Assembly: GCA_001664505.1 (NCBI GenBank)
Contig: CP011806.1
Span: forward strand, 2,704,904-2,768,903
DNA from: Acidobacteria bacterium Mor1
GTDB lineage: Bacteria; Acidobacteriota; Polarisedimenticolia; Polarisedimenticolales; Polarisedimenticolaceae
DNA length: 64,000 nucleotides
Reading direction: 5' to 3'
Shown: piece by piece, positions 1 through 9,231 of the stretch
Numbering within the stretch: the stretch's first letter is position 1
Layout of the letters: every line of letters begins with the position of its first letter
Notes under the pieces: model-generated
Database searches by the model: none
What the model saw: only the letters and a program-made list of their open reading frames with translations
Told to the model about the DNA's origin: nothing
Translations under genes and position numbers: made by a program

Positions 1-381
1 GGCCATCGCCGAACACTCGGCGGCCAGTTCGCTGATCGCGTTGATGCCGCGAGCGAAGCGTTCCTCACCGGCGACCTCTTCACCGACGGCGAGCAGGTCG
101 ATTCCGGACTGGCATTCGAGCCGGGCGTCGTCGAGCCGCTGATAGAGCGCCTGGACCTCGCCGGGGACCACCTCACCGCCGTGGGCGGCGTCGGTCTCGT
201 CCCAGTTCTCCAGCTCCTCTTCCAGAATGGCGGGAGCAGGCTCCGGCGTGGGGGTGGGGATCGGCGCAGGGGCCTGTCGGGCGGCGCAGCCGCTGACGAA
301 TACCAGGCATGCCGCCAGCAGGGCGACGGCCGCAAGGCGACCCCAAGAAACACGTCTCGACAGCGGACCCGTCAATTGCAT
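1..381 (-). CDS. Exported lipoprotein, N-terminal part, cut by window start
   Basis: The reading frame is open from an ATG at 381 to the first base of the window, giving 127 residues of an incomplete protein. The N-terminus has a positively charged start, a hydrophobic stretch and a lipobox ending VSGC, so it is very likely a lipoprotein. A proline-rich linker (PAPIPTPTPEPAP) follows, then an acidic, probably helical region. GGAGG lies 4 bases before the ATG and supports this start. Function is not recognisable from this part. A cell-wall enzyme of the lytic transglycosylase kind is one possibility, but nothing seen here proves it. Confidence 0.75.
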   Translation of the reverse strand, partial: MQLTGPLSRRVSWGRLAAVALLAACLVFVSGCAARQAPAPIPTPTPEPAPAILEEELENWDETDAAHGGEVVPGEVQALYQRLDDARLECQSGIDLLAVGEEVAGEERFARGINAISELAAECSAMA

Positions 382-403
382 CCGACCTCCGAAGAGCTGC
401 TCG

Positions 404-433
404 ATTGTCTTGACCCATCGGGAGAGCGTGCAA
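404..433 (-). promoter_or_regulatory. Putative sigma-70-type promoter of the lipoprotein gene
   Basis: On the minus strand, TTGCAC (433-428) and GACAAT (409-404) are separated by 18 bases. Transcription would start near 397, giving a leader of about 16 bases before the ATG at 381. The rest of 382-615 shows no gene. Confidence 0.45.
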
Positions 434-615
434 AAATCTCCCTAGGTGATTTTTACGCGCGAATCTCGTCGAGTCCACTCGAAAGAGAAACATCGGTCCC
501 GATCCGGTGATTTCAAAGCCCCGACAATGACGGATTTCCCGACGCGGCACCCGGCCGGAACGGCCCGCTGACGACCTCGAAACCGGCTCTGGAGCGCCGG
601 GGCGGCCGATCGGAT

Positions 616-1983
616 ATGGTGCGCCGTTCGATGAGCGCCCGCGATTCCCAGCAGGAACCCCTCGGATTCGGCACCCTGGTGCGCTTCTGGGCCCCGCTGG
701 CCACCACCTGGCTGATGATGGCGGTGGATGGGCCGTTTCTGGCGGCGGTGATCGCCCGGCTCCCCGATCCCAAGTACAACCTGGCGGCCTGGGGCGTGGC
801 TTTTGCCGTGGCGCTGATCATCGAAGCGCCGATCATCATGATCCTCAGCGCCGCCACCGCGCTGGTTCGCGACCGGGACTCCCTGCGCAAGCTGCGCAAC
901 TACACCTATGCCTGGAACGGCATCCTGACCGCCGCGATGCTGCTGCTGGTGCTGACCCCGGCCTGGTCCTGGGTCGCCGACCGGATGCTGGGCCTGCCCG
1001 AGACGGTCACCGAGCGGGCCCGGGGCGCCCTCCTGATCCTGACCCCCTGGGCCCCCGCCATCGGCTACCGGCGCTTTTTCCAGGGGCTGATGATCCGGGA
1101 CAACCTGACCCGGATGGTGGCCTACGGCACCGTGGTCCGGGTGCTGGCGATGATCGGCACCGCCCTGGCCCTGTTCCCCTTCTTCCGCGACGGCGAGTCA
1201 GGCATCCCCGGGGTCTACGTCGGAGCCGCCGCGATGTGTGCCGGGGTGGTCGCCGGCGCCGTGGCCACCCGCTGGATGGCGATCGGCACCGTGCGCAAGC
1301 TGCGGGCCACCCCCTTCGATCCGGATCTCGGCGAGGAACGGCTGACCTACCGGCGGATCAACGCCTTCTACTATCCGCTGGCCCTGACCTCGATGATCGG
1401 CCTCGCCGTTCATCCGATGGTGACCTTCTTCATCGGGCACGCGCGAATGGCGATCGAATCCCTTGCGGTACTGCCGGTGATCCACGCCCTGTCCTTCATC
1501 TTCCGCAGCCTGGCGCTCTCCTATCAGGAGGTCGCGATCACCATGCTGGCCCGGGACGAGCGCAACTACCCGCTGGTGGCCCGCTTCTCGGCGATGCTGG
1601 CGGCGGGGGTCGCCGTGGGGATGGCGCTGGTCGCGTTCTCACCGCTGGGGGATGTCTGGTTCCGCAACGTCTCCGGTCTGACCGACGAGCTGGCGCGCTT
1701 CGCCGTGCTGCCGACCCGGATCATGGCGTTGATGCCGGCGCTCTCGGTGCTGCTGGTGATGCAGCGCAGCGTGTTGGTCCACCGCCGGGAAACCGTGCCG
1801 ATCACCTGGGCCACCGCCATCGAACTCGCCGGCATCGCTGCGGCCATGGCGGTGGGCATCCTGTGGCTGGATCTGGTCGGCGCGGTGGTCGCGACCGGCG
1901 CGCTGATCGTCGGCCGGGTGATGGGCAACCTGTACCTGATGCCCCCCTGGCGCCGGGCGTTGGCGCCAATCCCCCGCGACTAG
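616..1983 (+). CDS. MATE-like multispanning membrane transporter
   Basis: This 455-residue protein is almost wholly hydrophobic, with roughly 10-12 membrane helices separated by short charged loops (for example RDRDSLRKLRN near residue 95). The overall pattern resembles MATE-like or ANKH-like flippase-fold exporters, and it should sit in the inner membrane. The substrate cannot be read from sequence. The ATG at 616 lacks a clear ribosome site; the ATG at 631 (MSARDSQQ) is an equally plausible start. It ends 15 bases from the convergent GrpB gene. MATE-like is a fold-level assignment. Confidence 0.7.
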   Translation: MVRRSMSARDSQQEPLGFGTLVRFWAPLATTWLMMAVDGPFLAAVIARLPDPKYNLAAWGVAFAVALIIEAPIIMILSAATALVRDRDSLRKLRNYTYAWNGILTAAMLLLVLTPAWSWVADRMLGLPETVTERARGALLILTPWAPAIGYRRFFQGLMIRDNLTRMVAYGTVVRVLAMIGTALALFPFFRDGESGIPGVYVGAAAMCAGVVAGAVATRWMAIGTVRKLRATPFDPDLGEERLTYRRINAFYYPLALTSMIGLAVHPMVTFFIGHARMAIESLAVLPVIHALSFIFRSLALSYQEVAITMLARDERNYPLVARFSAMLAAGVAVGMALVAFSPLGDVWFRNVSGLTDELARFAVLPTRIMALMPALSVLLVMQRSVLVHRRETVPITWATAIELAGIAAAMAVGILWLDLVGAVVATGALIVGRVMGNLYLMPPWRRALAPIPRD

Positions 1984-1998
1984 CTGTCCCCGGTGGCT

Positions 1999-2523
1999 CT
2001 AGCTGTCGGCGCGGTTGATCAGCGAGCGCATGAAGGTCAGCTTGCCCTCGAGATACGCCTCGGGGTCCTGGGCGAACACCTCCACCAGGTGTCCCTTGAA
2101 CGATGCGTAGCGGAAGGTGTCCAGCGGCGAGGCCTTGAGCAGATCGCGGAAAGCGATCGCCTGATTCCAGTAGGGAGTCCCCTGCTCGGCCAGGTGCACC
2201 ACGTGAGTCGCCTCACCGGCGCGGGGCCGCGCGTACTGCCGCACCCGGGGGTCGAGTCCGTCGACCGACTGGCGGCGGTAGTTCAGGCCGATGATGTACG
2301 GCTCGAGTTCGTCGAACTGCCGCGCGTCTTCCACGCCGGCCAACAGGTCGATCACCGGACGGGCGGGAACGTCGACAAGCGCGGTGCTGCCGATGTGCTC
2401 GATGCCGAGGATCCGCCCCTCCGCCGCGTCCAGCAGGCAGGACTTCATCTGCTGGAACTCCTGAGGCCAGGTCGGATCGGTCAGCGTCAGGGAGAGGGGT
2501 GCTTTCAGCTGGGAGTCGGACAT
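1999..2523 (-). CDS. GrpB family protein (UPF0157)
   Basis: A 174-residue protein with the hallmark HIGSTALVDVPARPVIDLL near residue 43, matching the GrpB/UPF0157 family, which has a nucleotidyltransferase-like fold. The GS and DxD-like positions typical of that fold are present. The cellular role of the family is poorly defined; some members are fused to dephospho-CoA kinase, which is not the case here. GGTGGAG lies just upstream of the ATG. It diverges from the small gene at 2613. Confidence 0.88.
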   Translation of the reverse strand: MSDSQLKAPLSLTLTDPTWPQEFQQMKSCLLDAAEGRILGIEHIGSTALVDVPARPVIDLLAGVEDARQFDELEPYIIGLNYRRQSVDGLDPRVRQYARPRAGEATHVVHLAEQGTPYWNQAIAFRDLLKASPLDTFRYASFKGHLVEVFAQDPEAYLEGKLTFMRSLINRADS

Positions 2524-2612
2524 GATGGCTCCACCCTGGGGAGGTGTGGATCGACCCGGGGGCCGAGCCGGTGGCGGCGCCGACGTGGCGACCGTCGCTA
2601 AGATGGTAATTC

Positions 2613-2948
2613 ATGAAGCAATGGCTGACCAAACTGCGGGAGAAGTGGGACGGCTACGTCGGCGATCGTGAGCTCGAGCTCGCGATCCGCCGGGAGATGG
2701 TCCACCGCGGCCTCGCCCGCAGCTCGCCGATCCGCGGCGTGCGCCTGGCGGCGATCGAACGCCCGGGGTGGGTCCAGGTATACGAGTTTCAAGTTCAAGA
2801 CCAGAACAGCCGCACCCGATGGTTCGGTGTGGCCCGGGATGACGGACGCAAGGGCACCGAGGTGGCGCTTTTCGACCACGCAGATTTGCGAGACACCCAG
2901 TTTCGCGCCTGGTCTCAGGGTATGATCCTTCGTCCCTCGCGACGCTAG
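2613..2948 (+). CDS. Small conserved-looking protein of unknown function
   Basis: A 111-residue cytoplasmic-type protein rich in Arg, Glu and Trp, with no signal peptide or membrane segment. It begins with a basic amphipathic stretch (MKQWLTKLREKWDGY) and then a probable beta-rich region (WVQVYEFQVQDQ, RWFGVARDDG). I do not recognise the family. A TAAGAT -10-like box at 2599-2604 lies only 9 bases before the ATG, so the leader would be very short. The codon pattern fits its neighbours, which supports a real gene. Confidence 0.6.
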   Translation: MKQWLTKLREKWDGYVGDRELELAIRREMVHRGLARSSPIRGVRLAAIERPGWVQVYEFQVQDQNSRTRWFGVARDDGRKGTEVALFDHADLRDTQFRAWSQGMILRPSRR

Positions 2949-3029
2949 CAGGCTGGCGGCCGGGAGCGGGACACGGATGTCCCGGAAAAAACACGCGCGA
3001 ACTCCCCCTTCGCGGAGGTCTGGAACGGA

Positions 3030-3863
3030 ATGCAGCTCGGGACTCTCGAGTCGGCGTCGGTTCGCCAGATGGCGGACGCCCTCAACGCCGCTTTTTCCGA
3101 TTACGTCGTACCGATGCACCTCTCCGAGGAGCAGTTCGCCCGCAAGCTCCAGGCGGACTCCACCGACGTCTCTCTGTCCGGCGGCGCCTTCGTCGACGAC
3201 GAACTGATCGCCTTCATCCTCCACGGCTACCGGGAGATCGACGGGGTCCGCTGGATCTATAACGGTGGCACCGGCGTGCGGCCCTCCTATCGTGGCCAGG
3301 GACTGACCCGCCGGCTGTTCGATCTGTTGCTGCCCCGGCTCGAAGCCCGGGGCGTGCAGCGATCGGTGCTCGAGGTCCTCACCGACAACGAGTACGCGAT
3401 CCGCATCTACCGGGAGCAGGGCTACGAAACCCGGCGGCACCTGCTCTGCTTCAGGGGCACGCCGCCGCTGGAGGCGGCCGAGGGATTGGAGTGCCGCTGG
3501 ATCGCAGAGCCGGACTGGACGGAGCTATCGAAGTTCTGGGAGACCGAGCCGAGCTGGCAGAACACCCCCGAGTCTCTGCGCAACAAGCACTCGATGCGCA
3601 CTCTGGGCGCCTACATCGACGGCCGCCTGGCCGGCCATGCGACCTTCTCGCCGGCCCAGGGCCGGGTGGCGGTGTTCGGCATCAACCCGGAGTTTCGCGG
3701 CAAGGGGCTCGGTAGCAGCCTGATCGCCGAGGTCCAGCGCCGCTCCGAGGAAGCGCTGTCGTTCATCAACATCGCGTCGACGGCGTCGGACAGTCTCGGG
3801 TTCCTGAAGCAGCTCGGCTTCGAACTGTTTCTCGAGCAATACGAGATGGTGCTCGAGCTCTAG
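3030..3863 (+). CDS. GNAT acetyltransferase with two GNAT domains
   Basis: A 277-residue protein made of two GNAT folds. The N-terminal domain (about 1-150) has the acetyl-CoA loop RPSYRGQGLTRRLFD and the following YRxQGYE segment. The C-terminal domain (about 155-277) has a second loop, NPEFRGKGLGSSLI, and ends in a GFLKQLGFE segment. Double-GNAT proteins acetylate small molecules or peptides, but the acceptor cannot be named. The last four bases overlap the last four of the convergent hydrolase gene at a shared CTAG. Confidence 0.88.
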   Translation: MQLGTLESASVRQMADALNAAFSDYVVPMHLSEEQFARKLQADSTDVSLSGGAFVDDELIAFILHGYREIDGVRWIYNGGTGVRPSYRGQGLTRRLFDLLLPRLEARGVQRSVLEVLTDNEYAIRIYREQGYETRRHLLCFRGTPPLEAAEGLECRWIAEPDWTELSKFWETEPSWQNTPESLRNKHSMRTLGAYIDGRLAGHATFSPAQGRVAVFGINPEFRGKGLGSSLIAEVQRRSEEALSFINIASTASDSLGFLKQLGFELFLEQYEMVLEL

Positions 3864-4801
3864 CCGGCGTTCTCCGCCGCGAGCGCCCGGTACACCTGGC
3901 GAATCCAGCGCTCGGCGCTCAGATAGCGCGGGCGCGCACCCATGGTCGGTAGCGGCTCGGGCAGGTCGTCCCGGGTTGCCAGGGTTTCGAGGTCCACGCC
4001 CCGCTCCAGTTCGCCGCGAATCCAGTCGATGGTCCGCTCCAGGGTCTCGGCGTAGGCCCGCACCTCGGCGATGGTCGCGATGCGGATCTCCGCGGGCTTG
4101 AAGGTCCCGTGTCCGGGCACCACCCGGGTATCCGGCGGAAAACGATCGACGATCCAGCGCAGGTTCTCGAGGAAGCCGTCGAGACTGCCGCCGTTCTGCA
4201 GGTCGACGATCGGGAACTTGTCGAAGAACACGTAGTCGCCGGCACAGAGCACCCGGTCTTCGCGCAGGTAGATGAACAGATCGCCGTCGGTGTGGCCGCT
4301 GCGGTTGGGGGGCAGCAGCAGGTCAATGGTCCGGCCGGCGAAGCGCAAGGTGACGTCCTGGTCGAAGACCAGGTCCGGAAGCGCCGCCGCTTCGATCGGC
4401 CGCTCACCCAGCACGACCTGACCGGTGGCCAGGCGCTCCCGCTGCCGCACCGGTGCAAGCGAGACCGCATCGGGGAAGACCTCCAGCCCTTCGGTGTGGT
4501 CCCCGTGGAAATGGGTGGTCGCGATGTAGCGCACCGGCAGATCGCCGGCGGAACGCAGGAACGCCTTGAGCGGTTGGGCGGCCAGCAACAGGTTGGGGTC
4601 GACCAGCAGGAAGCCGTCGTCGCCGCGAAGCGCCACCGTCGAGGGATTGCCGATCGGCGAGTCGCTGCGCAGCAGGAACAGTCCATCCCCCAGCTCCAGA
4701 CTGTCCAGGGTCGCCTTCATGCCTCCGTCCTCGGCGGGCACGGAGACGGGCAGAGCGACCAGCAGCAGCAACAGCACGATCCGGTGGACCTTCAAACTCA
4801 T
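3860..4801 (-). CDS. Exported metallo-beta-lactamase-fold hydrolase
   Basis: A 313-residue protein with a strong signal peptide (KVHRIVLLLLLVALPVSVPA) followed by an MBL fold. The zinc motif THFHGDHTEG is followed by the downstream ligand region AGDYVFF and a late VVPGHGTF histidine, so both metal sites look intact. It should act in the periplasm. The substrate is unknown, and a true beta-lactamase is only one option. The ATG at 4801 was chosen over 4828 because GAGAGG precedes it at proper spacing and it puts the signal peptide at the N-terminus. Confidence 0.88.
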   Translation of the reverse strand: MSLKVHRIVLLLLLVALPVSVPAEDGGMKATLDSLELGDGLFLLRSDSPIGNPSTVALRGDDGFLLVDPNLLLAAQPLKAFLRSAGDLPVRYIATTHFHGDHTEGLEVFPDAVSLAPVRQRERLATGQVVLGERPIEAAALPDLVFDQDVTLRFAGRTIDLLLPPNRSGHTDGDLFIYLREDRVLCAGDYVFFDKFPIVDLQNGGSLDGFLENLRWIVDRFPPDTRVVPGHGTFKPAEIRIATIAEVRAYAETLERTIDWIRGELERGVDLETLATRDDLPEPLPTMGARPRYLSAERWIRQVYRALAAENAG

Positions 4802-4946
4802 GGCGTTCCTCTCGATGGAGGCCGGCACGGCGGCCGGCTTCGTTACCCCTCCGCGCCGGAAGCGTAGGATCGACAGGGGTCGGGGACCACCGCATAATCC
4901 TCATGGATGGGATGAGCGCCGCTCATTCGCCGCCCGGAGCCTGCCG

Positions 4947-5882
4947 ATGCTGAATCTCGACCTGCGTGATCTGGAGCTCGTGCGTGAGGTGGCCGCCACC
5001 GGCAGCCTGACCGCGGCGGCCGGCCGGCTGAACGTGACCCAGTCCGCCCTGAGCCACCGGCTGCAGGAACTGGAGGGGCGGCTCGGCGCGCCGCTGTTCG
5101 AGCGGCAGAGCAGGCGCATGGTGTTGACCCGGGCCGGCGAACGGTTGGCCCGCACCGCCAGCCGGGCCCTGGGAGAGATCCAGGTCGCCTGGGACGAGAC
5201 CCGGGCGCTGGCGGGAAGCGGCGTCGGCACCCTGCGCCTCAGCACCGCCTGCTACACCGGCTACGCCTGGCTGGCCGACGTGCTCGAAGGCTTCCGCGGG
5301 GCGCACCCGGGCATCGAGGTGGTGGTCGACGCCGACGCAACCCACGGCGCCGTCGATGCGGTGCGCGGCGGCACCCTCGACTTGGCGCTGGCGCCCGGGC
5401 CGACCGAGGACGAGCGGCTCCTGGCCGAGCCGCTATTCGAAGACGAACTGGTGGTGCTGCTGCCGCCGGATCATCCCCTCGCCGCCGAGCCCTACATCAC
5501 CCCCGCCCACTTCGCCGAACTGCACCTGATCGGCTACAGCGCCGATCCGAAACAGAGCTTCTTTCTCGGCGGCGTGCTCGGCCCCGCCGGAGTCACTCCA
5601 CAGCGGGTGACCGGTGTGCCGTTGACCGAGGCGATCATCGAACTGGTCAAGGCGGGCCAGGGGGTCGCCGCGTTGGCTCGCTGGGCGGTGGCGCCTCATC
5701 TCGAGAATGGAGCGCTGATCGCCCGGCCCTTCGGCTCCCAGGGGCTGCGGCGTTGCTGGCACGCGGTCACCCTGCGGCGGGATCCGGCGCCGGCCCACCT
5801 GGCGACCTTCGTCGAGCTGCTGAGGGAGCGGCTCCCGGCGATGCTGAGCCGGGGCGGGGCCGCGGCGGTCTCCGAGGGGTAG
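4947..5882 (+). CDS. LysR-type regulator resembling MetR
   Basis: A 311-residue LysR-type transcriptional regulator. Residues 1-60 form the winged helix (LTAAAGRLNVTQSALSHRLQ); the rest is the periplasmic-binding-like effector domain. The length and several segments (TQSALSH near the start, DHPLAA, the late GVAALARWAV) resemble E. coli MetR, the homocysteine-responsive activator of methionine genes. No methionine gene is adjacent, so the regulon is open. It diverges from the hydrolase at 4801 with a 145-base gap, the usual arrangement when a LysR protein controls its neighbour. Confidence 0.85.
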   Translation: MLNLDLRDLELVREVAATGSLTAAAGRLNVTQSALSHRLQELEGRLGAPLFERQSRRMVLTRAGERLARTASRALGEIQVAWDETRALAGSGVGTLRLSTACYTGYAWLADVLEGFRGAHPGIEVVVDADATHGAVDAVRGGTLDLALAPGPTEDERLLAEPLFEDELVVLLPPDHPLAAEPYITPAHFAELHLIGYSADPKQSFFLGGVLGPAGVTPQRVTGVPLTEAIIELVKAGQGVAALARWAVAPHLENGALIARPFGSQGLRRCWHAVTLRRDPAPAHLATFVELLRERLPAMLSRGGAAAVSEG

Positions 5883-6141
5883 AAACGGGCCAGGAAAGCC
5901 GCCGGGCTCGCCGTGCAGCAGCGAACACCCTCGGACGAACCCGGGCGCCCGGCCTGAATCTTCTCGATTACGTCCTGGTGATCCGCTGGCGGCGGCTGGC
6001 ACGATGTAGAGGGCGATACCCCGCCTGAGTCCTTGGAGTTCCCGGCCACCGGCTCGTGGCACACCCCTTGCTCCTTTTCAGGGCGTGATTCGGGGTACTC
6101 CGAGATGGGCCGGGGACCGAAATCACACCAGGGTGCTTCAA

Positions 6142-7212
6142 ATGCGATGCCGTCTGATGGTCTGGGTGCTGCTGCTTGTGTTCGCAGTTCCCGGCGCCGC
6201 GTCCGAACTCAGTGAAAAAGCTGCCTCCCTGGCCGTCGGGGACTGGGTAGAACTGAACACCAATTTCCCCAGCCTGATCCAGGGGCAGGACTTCGTCTGG
6301 AGCGATTCCGCCTCCTGGGACTCCCAGAACGAGCAGGTCAACTGGATCTGCAGCCCCGTGGGACAGGACGATTATTACCATTACCGCTACGACGTGGTTA
6401 CGAACACGTGGTCGCGGGTTACGACTCCGCACGGCGTGCGCAGCGGCCACGGCTACGACGTGAACACCGCCGACCACGACGGCCACATCTTCTACACCCG
6501 GCACAGCGAAGGCTCGGTCCACCGGGGCACCTGGAACGGCAACGGCTATTCCTGGGAGACCCTGCCCGAACCGAACATCACCGTGGTGGCCGCCAACTCC
6601 CTGACCTGGATGGACCACCTGGATGGCGGCCGGGGCGGCCTAGCCTTCGTCAGCGGCGACGGCCGGGCGACCTGGTACAAGTTCAGCCCTCCTGCCGGTT
6701 GGCAGACCCCGTTCGATCGCAGCGTGTGGGGCTCCCCCCACCCGTTCTCCGAGTACAGCCCCAAGGACCGGGTGCTGTGGGCCGGCAGCGGCAACAACTA
6801 CCCGCGGGCCTCGAAGCTGCTCACCGAGAACGGCGACTGGCTGACCATGGTCGACGCCCCCAGTGGCTGCAACCTGCGGGTCAGCGACGCCCTGCACGGC
6901 TACGACCCGGTCAGCGGCCGCTTCCTGCTGCTGTGCGACACCGGCCGCTGGTACGAGTTCGATCACCGCAACGGCGGGCGCTACACCGACATCACCAACG
7001 ACATGGGCAACCGCCCCAACATCGTGATCGGCCGTGGCACCGCGATCACCTCGATCCCCGAATACGGCGTGGTGATGGTGGTCCAGGGCCAGGGCAGCGC
7101 CACCGCCAACAACCCGCGCCCGGGCGTGTGGATCTACAAACACGCGCCGAGCACCCCGCCGCCGCCGCCCAGCGATCCACCCAACGCTCCGGGCAACCCG
7201 CGGGTACAGTAG
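6142..7212 (+). CDS. Secreted beta-propeller-like protein with Pro-rich tail
   Basis: A 356-residue protein with a signal peptide (MVWVLLLVFAVPGAAS) and a body of repeated short beta segments rich in Trp, Tyr and Gly (YDVVTNTWSRV, VHRGTWNGNGYSWE, RWYEFDHRNGGRYTDI). The pattern suggests a kelch- or galactose-oxidase-like propeller, but no blade motif is clean. The C-terminus is a proline tract (STPPPPPSDPPNAPGNP), perhaps a linker to the cell surface. The ATG at 6142 is preferred because it starts the signal peptide. The 259 bases before it (5883-6141) show no other gene. Confidence 0.7.
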   Translation: MRCRLMVWVLLLVFAVPGAASELSEKAASLAVGDWVELNTNFPSLIQGQDFVWSDSASWDSQNEQVNWICSPVGQDDYYHYRYDVVTNTWSRVTTPHGVRSGHGYDVNTADHDGHIFYTRHSEGSVHRGTWNGNGYSWETLPEPNITVVAANSLTWMDHLDGGRGGLAFVSGDGRATWYKFSPPAGWQTPFDRSVWGSPHPFSEYSPKDRVLWAGSGNNYPRASKLLTENGDWLTMVDAPSGCNLRVSDALHGYDPVSGRFLLLCDTGRWYEFDHRNGGRYTDITNDMGNRPNIVIGRGTAITSIPEYGVVMVVQGQGSATANNPRPGVWIYKHAPSTPPPPPSDPPNAPGNPRVQ

Positions 7213-7265
7213 GCGCGTACCCGCCCCCTCAGCGAGCAGTGTCTGCCGCGAGGCATCCTCCGGAA

Positions 7266-7296
7266 CTCTGGTAGAGTTGCCGCAGGAGGAGCTGCC
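7266..7296 (+). promoter_or_regulatory. Putative -10 box and strong ribosome site before DUF4062 gene
   Basis: A TAGAGT -10-like box (about 7272-7277) is followed by GGAGGAG a few bases before the ATG at 7297. No convincing -35 is visible. Confidence 0.35.
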
Positions 7297-8481
7297 ATGG
7301 CTCGGGTCTACCTGTCGTCGACCTTCAAGGACCTTCGCGAGTGCCGTGCCGCCGTCGCGAGCATCCTGCGCAAGCTCAAACATGAAGTGATCGCGATGGA
7401 AGACTACGTCGCGGCGGACCGCAGGCCGTTGGCCGACTGTCTCGACGACGTAGACCGCAGCGACGTCTACGTCGGCCTGGTTGCGTGGCGCTACGGGTTT
7501 CGTCCTGAGGAAGAGAACCCTAAACGGCGTTCGATCACGGAACTCGAGTATCGCCAGGCCCTCGACCGCATCGAATGCCTGATGTTTCTCCAGGACGAAC
7601 AAGCCCCCTGGATCCCGGCCTACATCGACAAGGGCGAGGATGGGGAGCAAGTCGCCGCCCTGCGAAAAGAGCTCGGTCTGCGCCACCAGGTCGGCTTCTT
7701 CCGCGATGCGGACGATCTCGCCGGCCTGGTATCCACGGCGATCCAGGACTGGGAGAAGCGTCGAACTGCGGCCGCGGCGGCGACGACCCAGGCCCTCGAC
7801 CTGCGGGCGCTGCCCGCTCCGTTTTCCGGCCTGGTCCCGTTGGCGGAAAAAGGCGACACCACCCGCGCGCTGACCGAGCTTCGAACGGTCATCCACGACC
7901 AGCTACGCGAGATCGCCGCCGAAGCAGGCATCACCGCCGACGAGACGTCGCCGATGAACACCCTGCGAGCCCTGGAACGAACGCCGGCCGTGTCTGCCGA
8001 GGCCTACGCTTCGCTGGAGTCCGCGATCAGCCGCAGCGCCGGAATCCTCTACGATGAGGAGGTCTCGGCGGGAGAGACCATCCTCGCCATTCGCGAGGCC
8101 GGCGCCGGGTGCGCGGCCCTCGGAAGTGGCTCGGCTGAGCTTCCCCGCTTCGTGATGAAGACCGCCCGAGGCGGGCAAGTGTTCTTCAGCTACGAGAACG
8201 ACAGCACCCAGCTATTCAGGAGCGAGCGCTACAAAAGCCACGCGGCTGCCCAGAACGGCATCCGGTCGGTGCGTCGGATCGCGAAGTCGGGCCGCCGCTT
8301 CGATACGCGCCAGGCAAAAAACGGAAGCCACTATTTCTTGATGGTGGCGGGCAACGGCGAAATCGTGGCTCGCTCGGAGCTCTACGAGCGGGAGGAAGAG
8401 GTCGCCCGCGACATCGAGTTCGTTCGGCGCACCGCTCCCAAGGCCTTCCTGGAAGACACCACCGGGAAGGGTGGCTCCTGA
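7297..8481 (+). CDS. DUF4062 protein fused to tandem YegP/DUF1508 repeats
   Basis: A 394-residue protein. Residues 1-100 look like DUF4062 (VYLSSTFKDLRECR at the start, SDVYVGLVAWRYGF, then SITELEYRQAL), a Rossmann-like module often at the front of signalling and immunity NTPases. The middle is helical and Ala-rich. The last 100 residues contain two YegP-like units, RFVMKTARGGQVFFSYEN...AAQNGIRSVRR and RRFDTRQAKNGSHYFLMV...EFVRR. In YegP-like proteins such repeats form a small beta-rich dimer of unknown function. The fusion suggests a sensor or effector role, possibly in defence; that is inference. Confidence 0.8.
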   Translation: MARVYLSSTFKDLRECRAAVASILRKLKHEVIAMEDYVAADRRPLADCLDDVDRSDVYVGLVAWRYGFRPEEENPKRRSITELEYRQALDRIECLMFLQDEQAPWIPAYIDKGEDGEQVAALRKELGLRHQVGFFRDADDLAGLVSTAIQDWEKRRTAAAAATTQALDLRALPAPFSGLVPLAEKGDTTRALTELRTVIHDQLREIAAEAGITADETSPMNTLRALERTPAVSAEAYASLESAISRSAGILYDEEVSAGETILAIREAGAGCAALGSGSAELPRFVMKTARGGQVFFSYENDSTQLFRSERYKSHAAAQNGIRSVRRIAKSGRRFDTRQAKNGSHYFLMVAGNGEIVARSELYEREEEVARDIEFVRRTAPKAFLEDTTGKGGS

Positions 8482-8578
8482 GCGCAACGCAGAACCAGGG
8501 CAGCCCCATCGTCAGCGTGTAGACTCTCTGAACAGAGCCGGCGGCATGTTTGCCGGCCTTCGCGGAGGCTGCACCCTG

Positions 8579-9121
8579 ATGATCGTCGCTCTACTGCTTG
8601 CCCTGCTCGGCGCAGGCGCTCCCGCTGAAGCCGCCCGGGCGCGGCTCACACCATCGACACCCTGGGAGCGCTACCTCGAGCTCCCCACACCCGAGAACGC
8701 CCGCGCCGTGCAGAGCGCGACCTACATCGACCGGGAGCGGCTGCAAGACCTCGACTGGGACCTGCTGATGCTCGAAGTGCAGGTCCTGAGTTCCGACAGC
8801 GAAGCAGTGGCGCTGGCATTCCGGCTACGTCGCCAGAGCGACGGCCACATATCCGAGACGCTGGACATCATGCTCGGGCGGCTGATTCGCATTAATCCGC
8901 AGTTATTCCTGCAGGAACTGGCCGTCGCCCGGAGATCCGATGAGACCCGGGCCTCACCGCTACACAACTTCGGCTTCGCCTATGTCGACCACGAGAAGGC
9001 CCACGACTACGAACAGGCCCGACGCATCGAGGCGTTGCGCTCGGTCGATGTTCCGCAGCTGAGGGAGCTTCGCAACGAGTGCATCCGTCGGCTAGGTGGC
9101 AAACCGGACGCTGGCGGCTGA
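8579..9121 (+). CDS. Exported protein of unknown function
   Basis: A 180-residue protein with a signal peptide (MIVALLLALLGAGAPAEA, likely cleaved after AEA). The mature part is helical and charged, with LDIMLGRLIRINPQLFLQEL and a short conserved-looking tail containing ECIRRLGG. The ATG at 8579 is preferred to 8546 because GGAGG sits 10 bases upstream and the signal peptide then starts at residue 1. It lies 97 bases downstream of the DUF4062 gene and may be cotranscribed. The family is not recognised. Confidence 0.7.
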   Translation: MIVALLLALLGAGAPAEAARARLTPSTPWERYLELPTPENARAVQSATYIDRERLQDLDWDLLMLEVQVLSSDSEAVALAFRLRRQSDGHISETLDIMLGRLIRINPQLFLQELAVARRSDETRASPLHNFGFAYVDHEKAHDYEQARRIEALRSVDVPQLRELRNECIRRLGGKPDAGG

Positions 9122-9231
9122 TCGGAGGGAGGTCGAAGAAGGTCCGGACTCGATGGAGCTTTGAGCGCGAGGGGCGAATAATCCAGGAGTGGGCGGGTAT
9201 CTATCCCAAAAGACCTCGAGGAAGAACCGCT

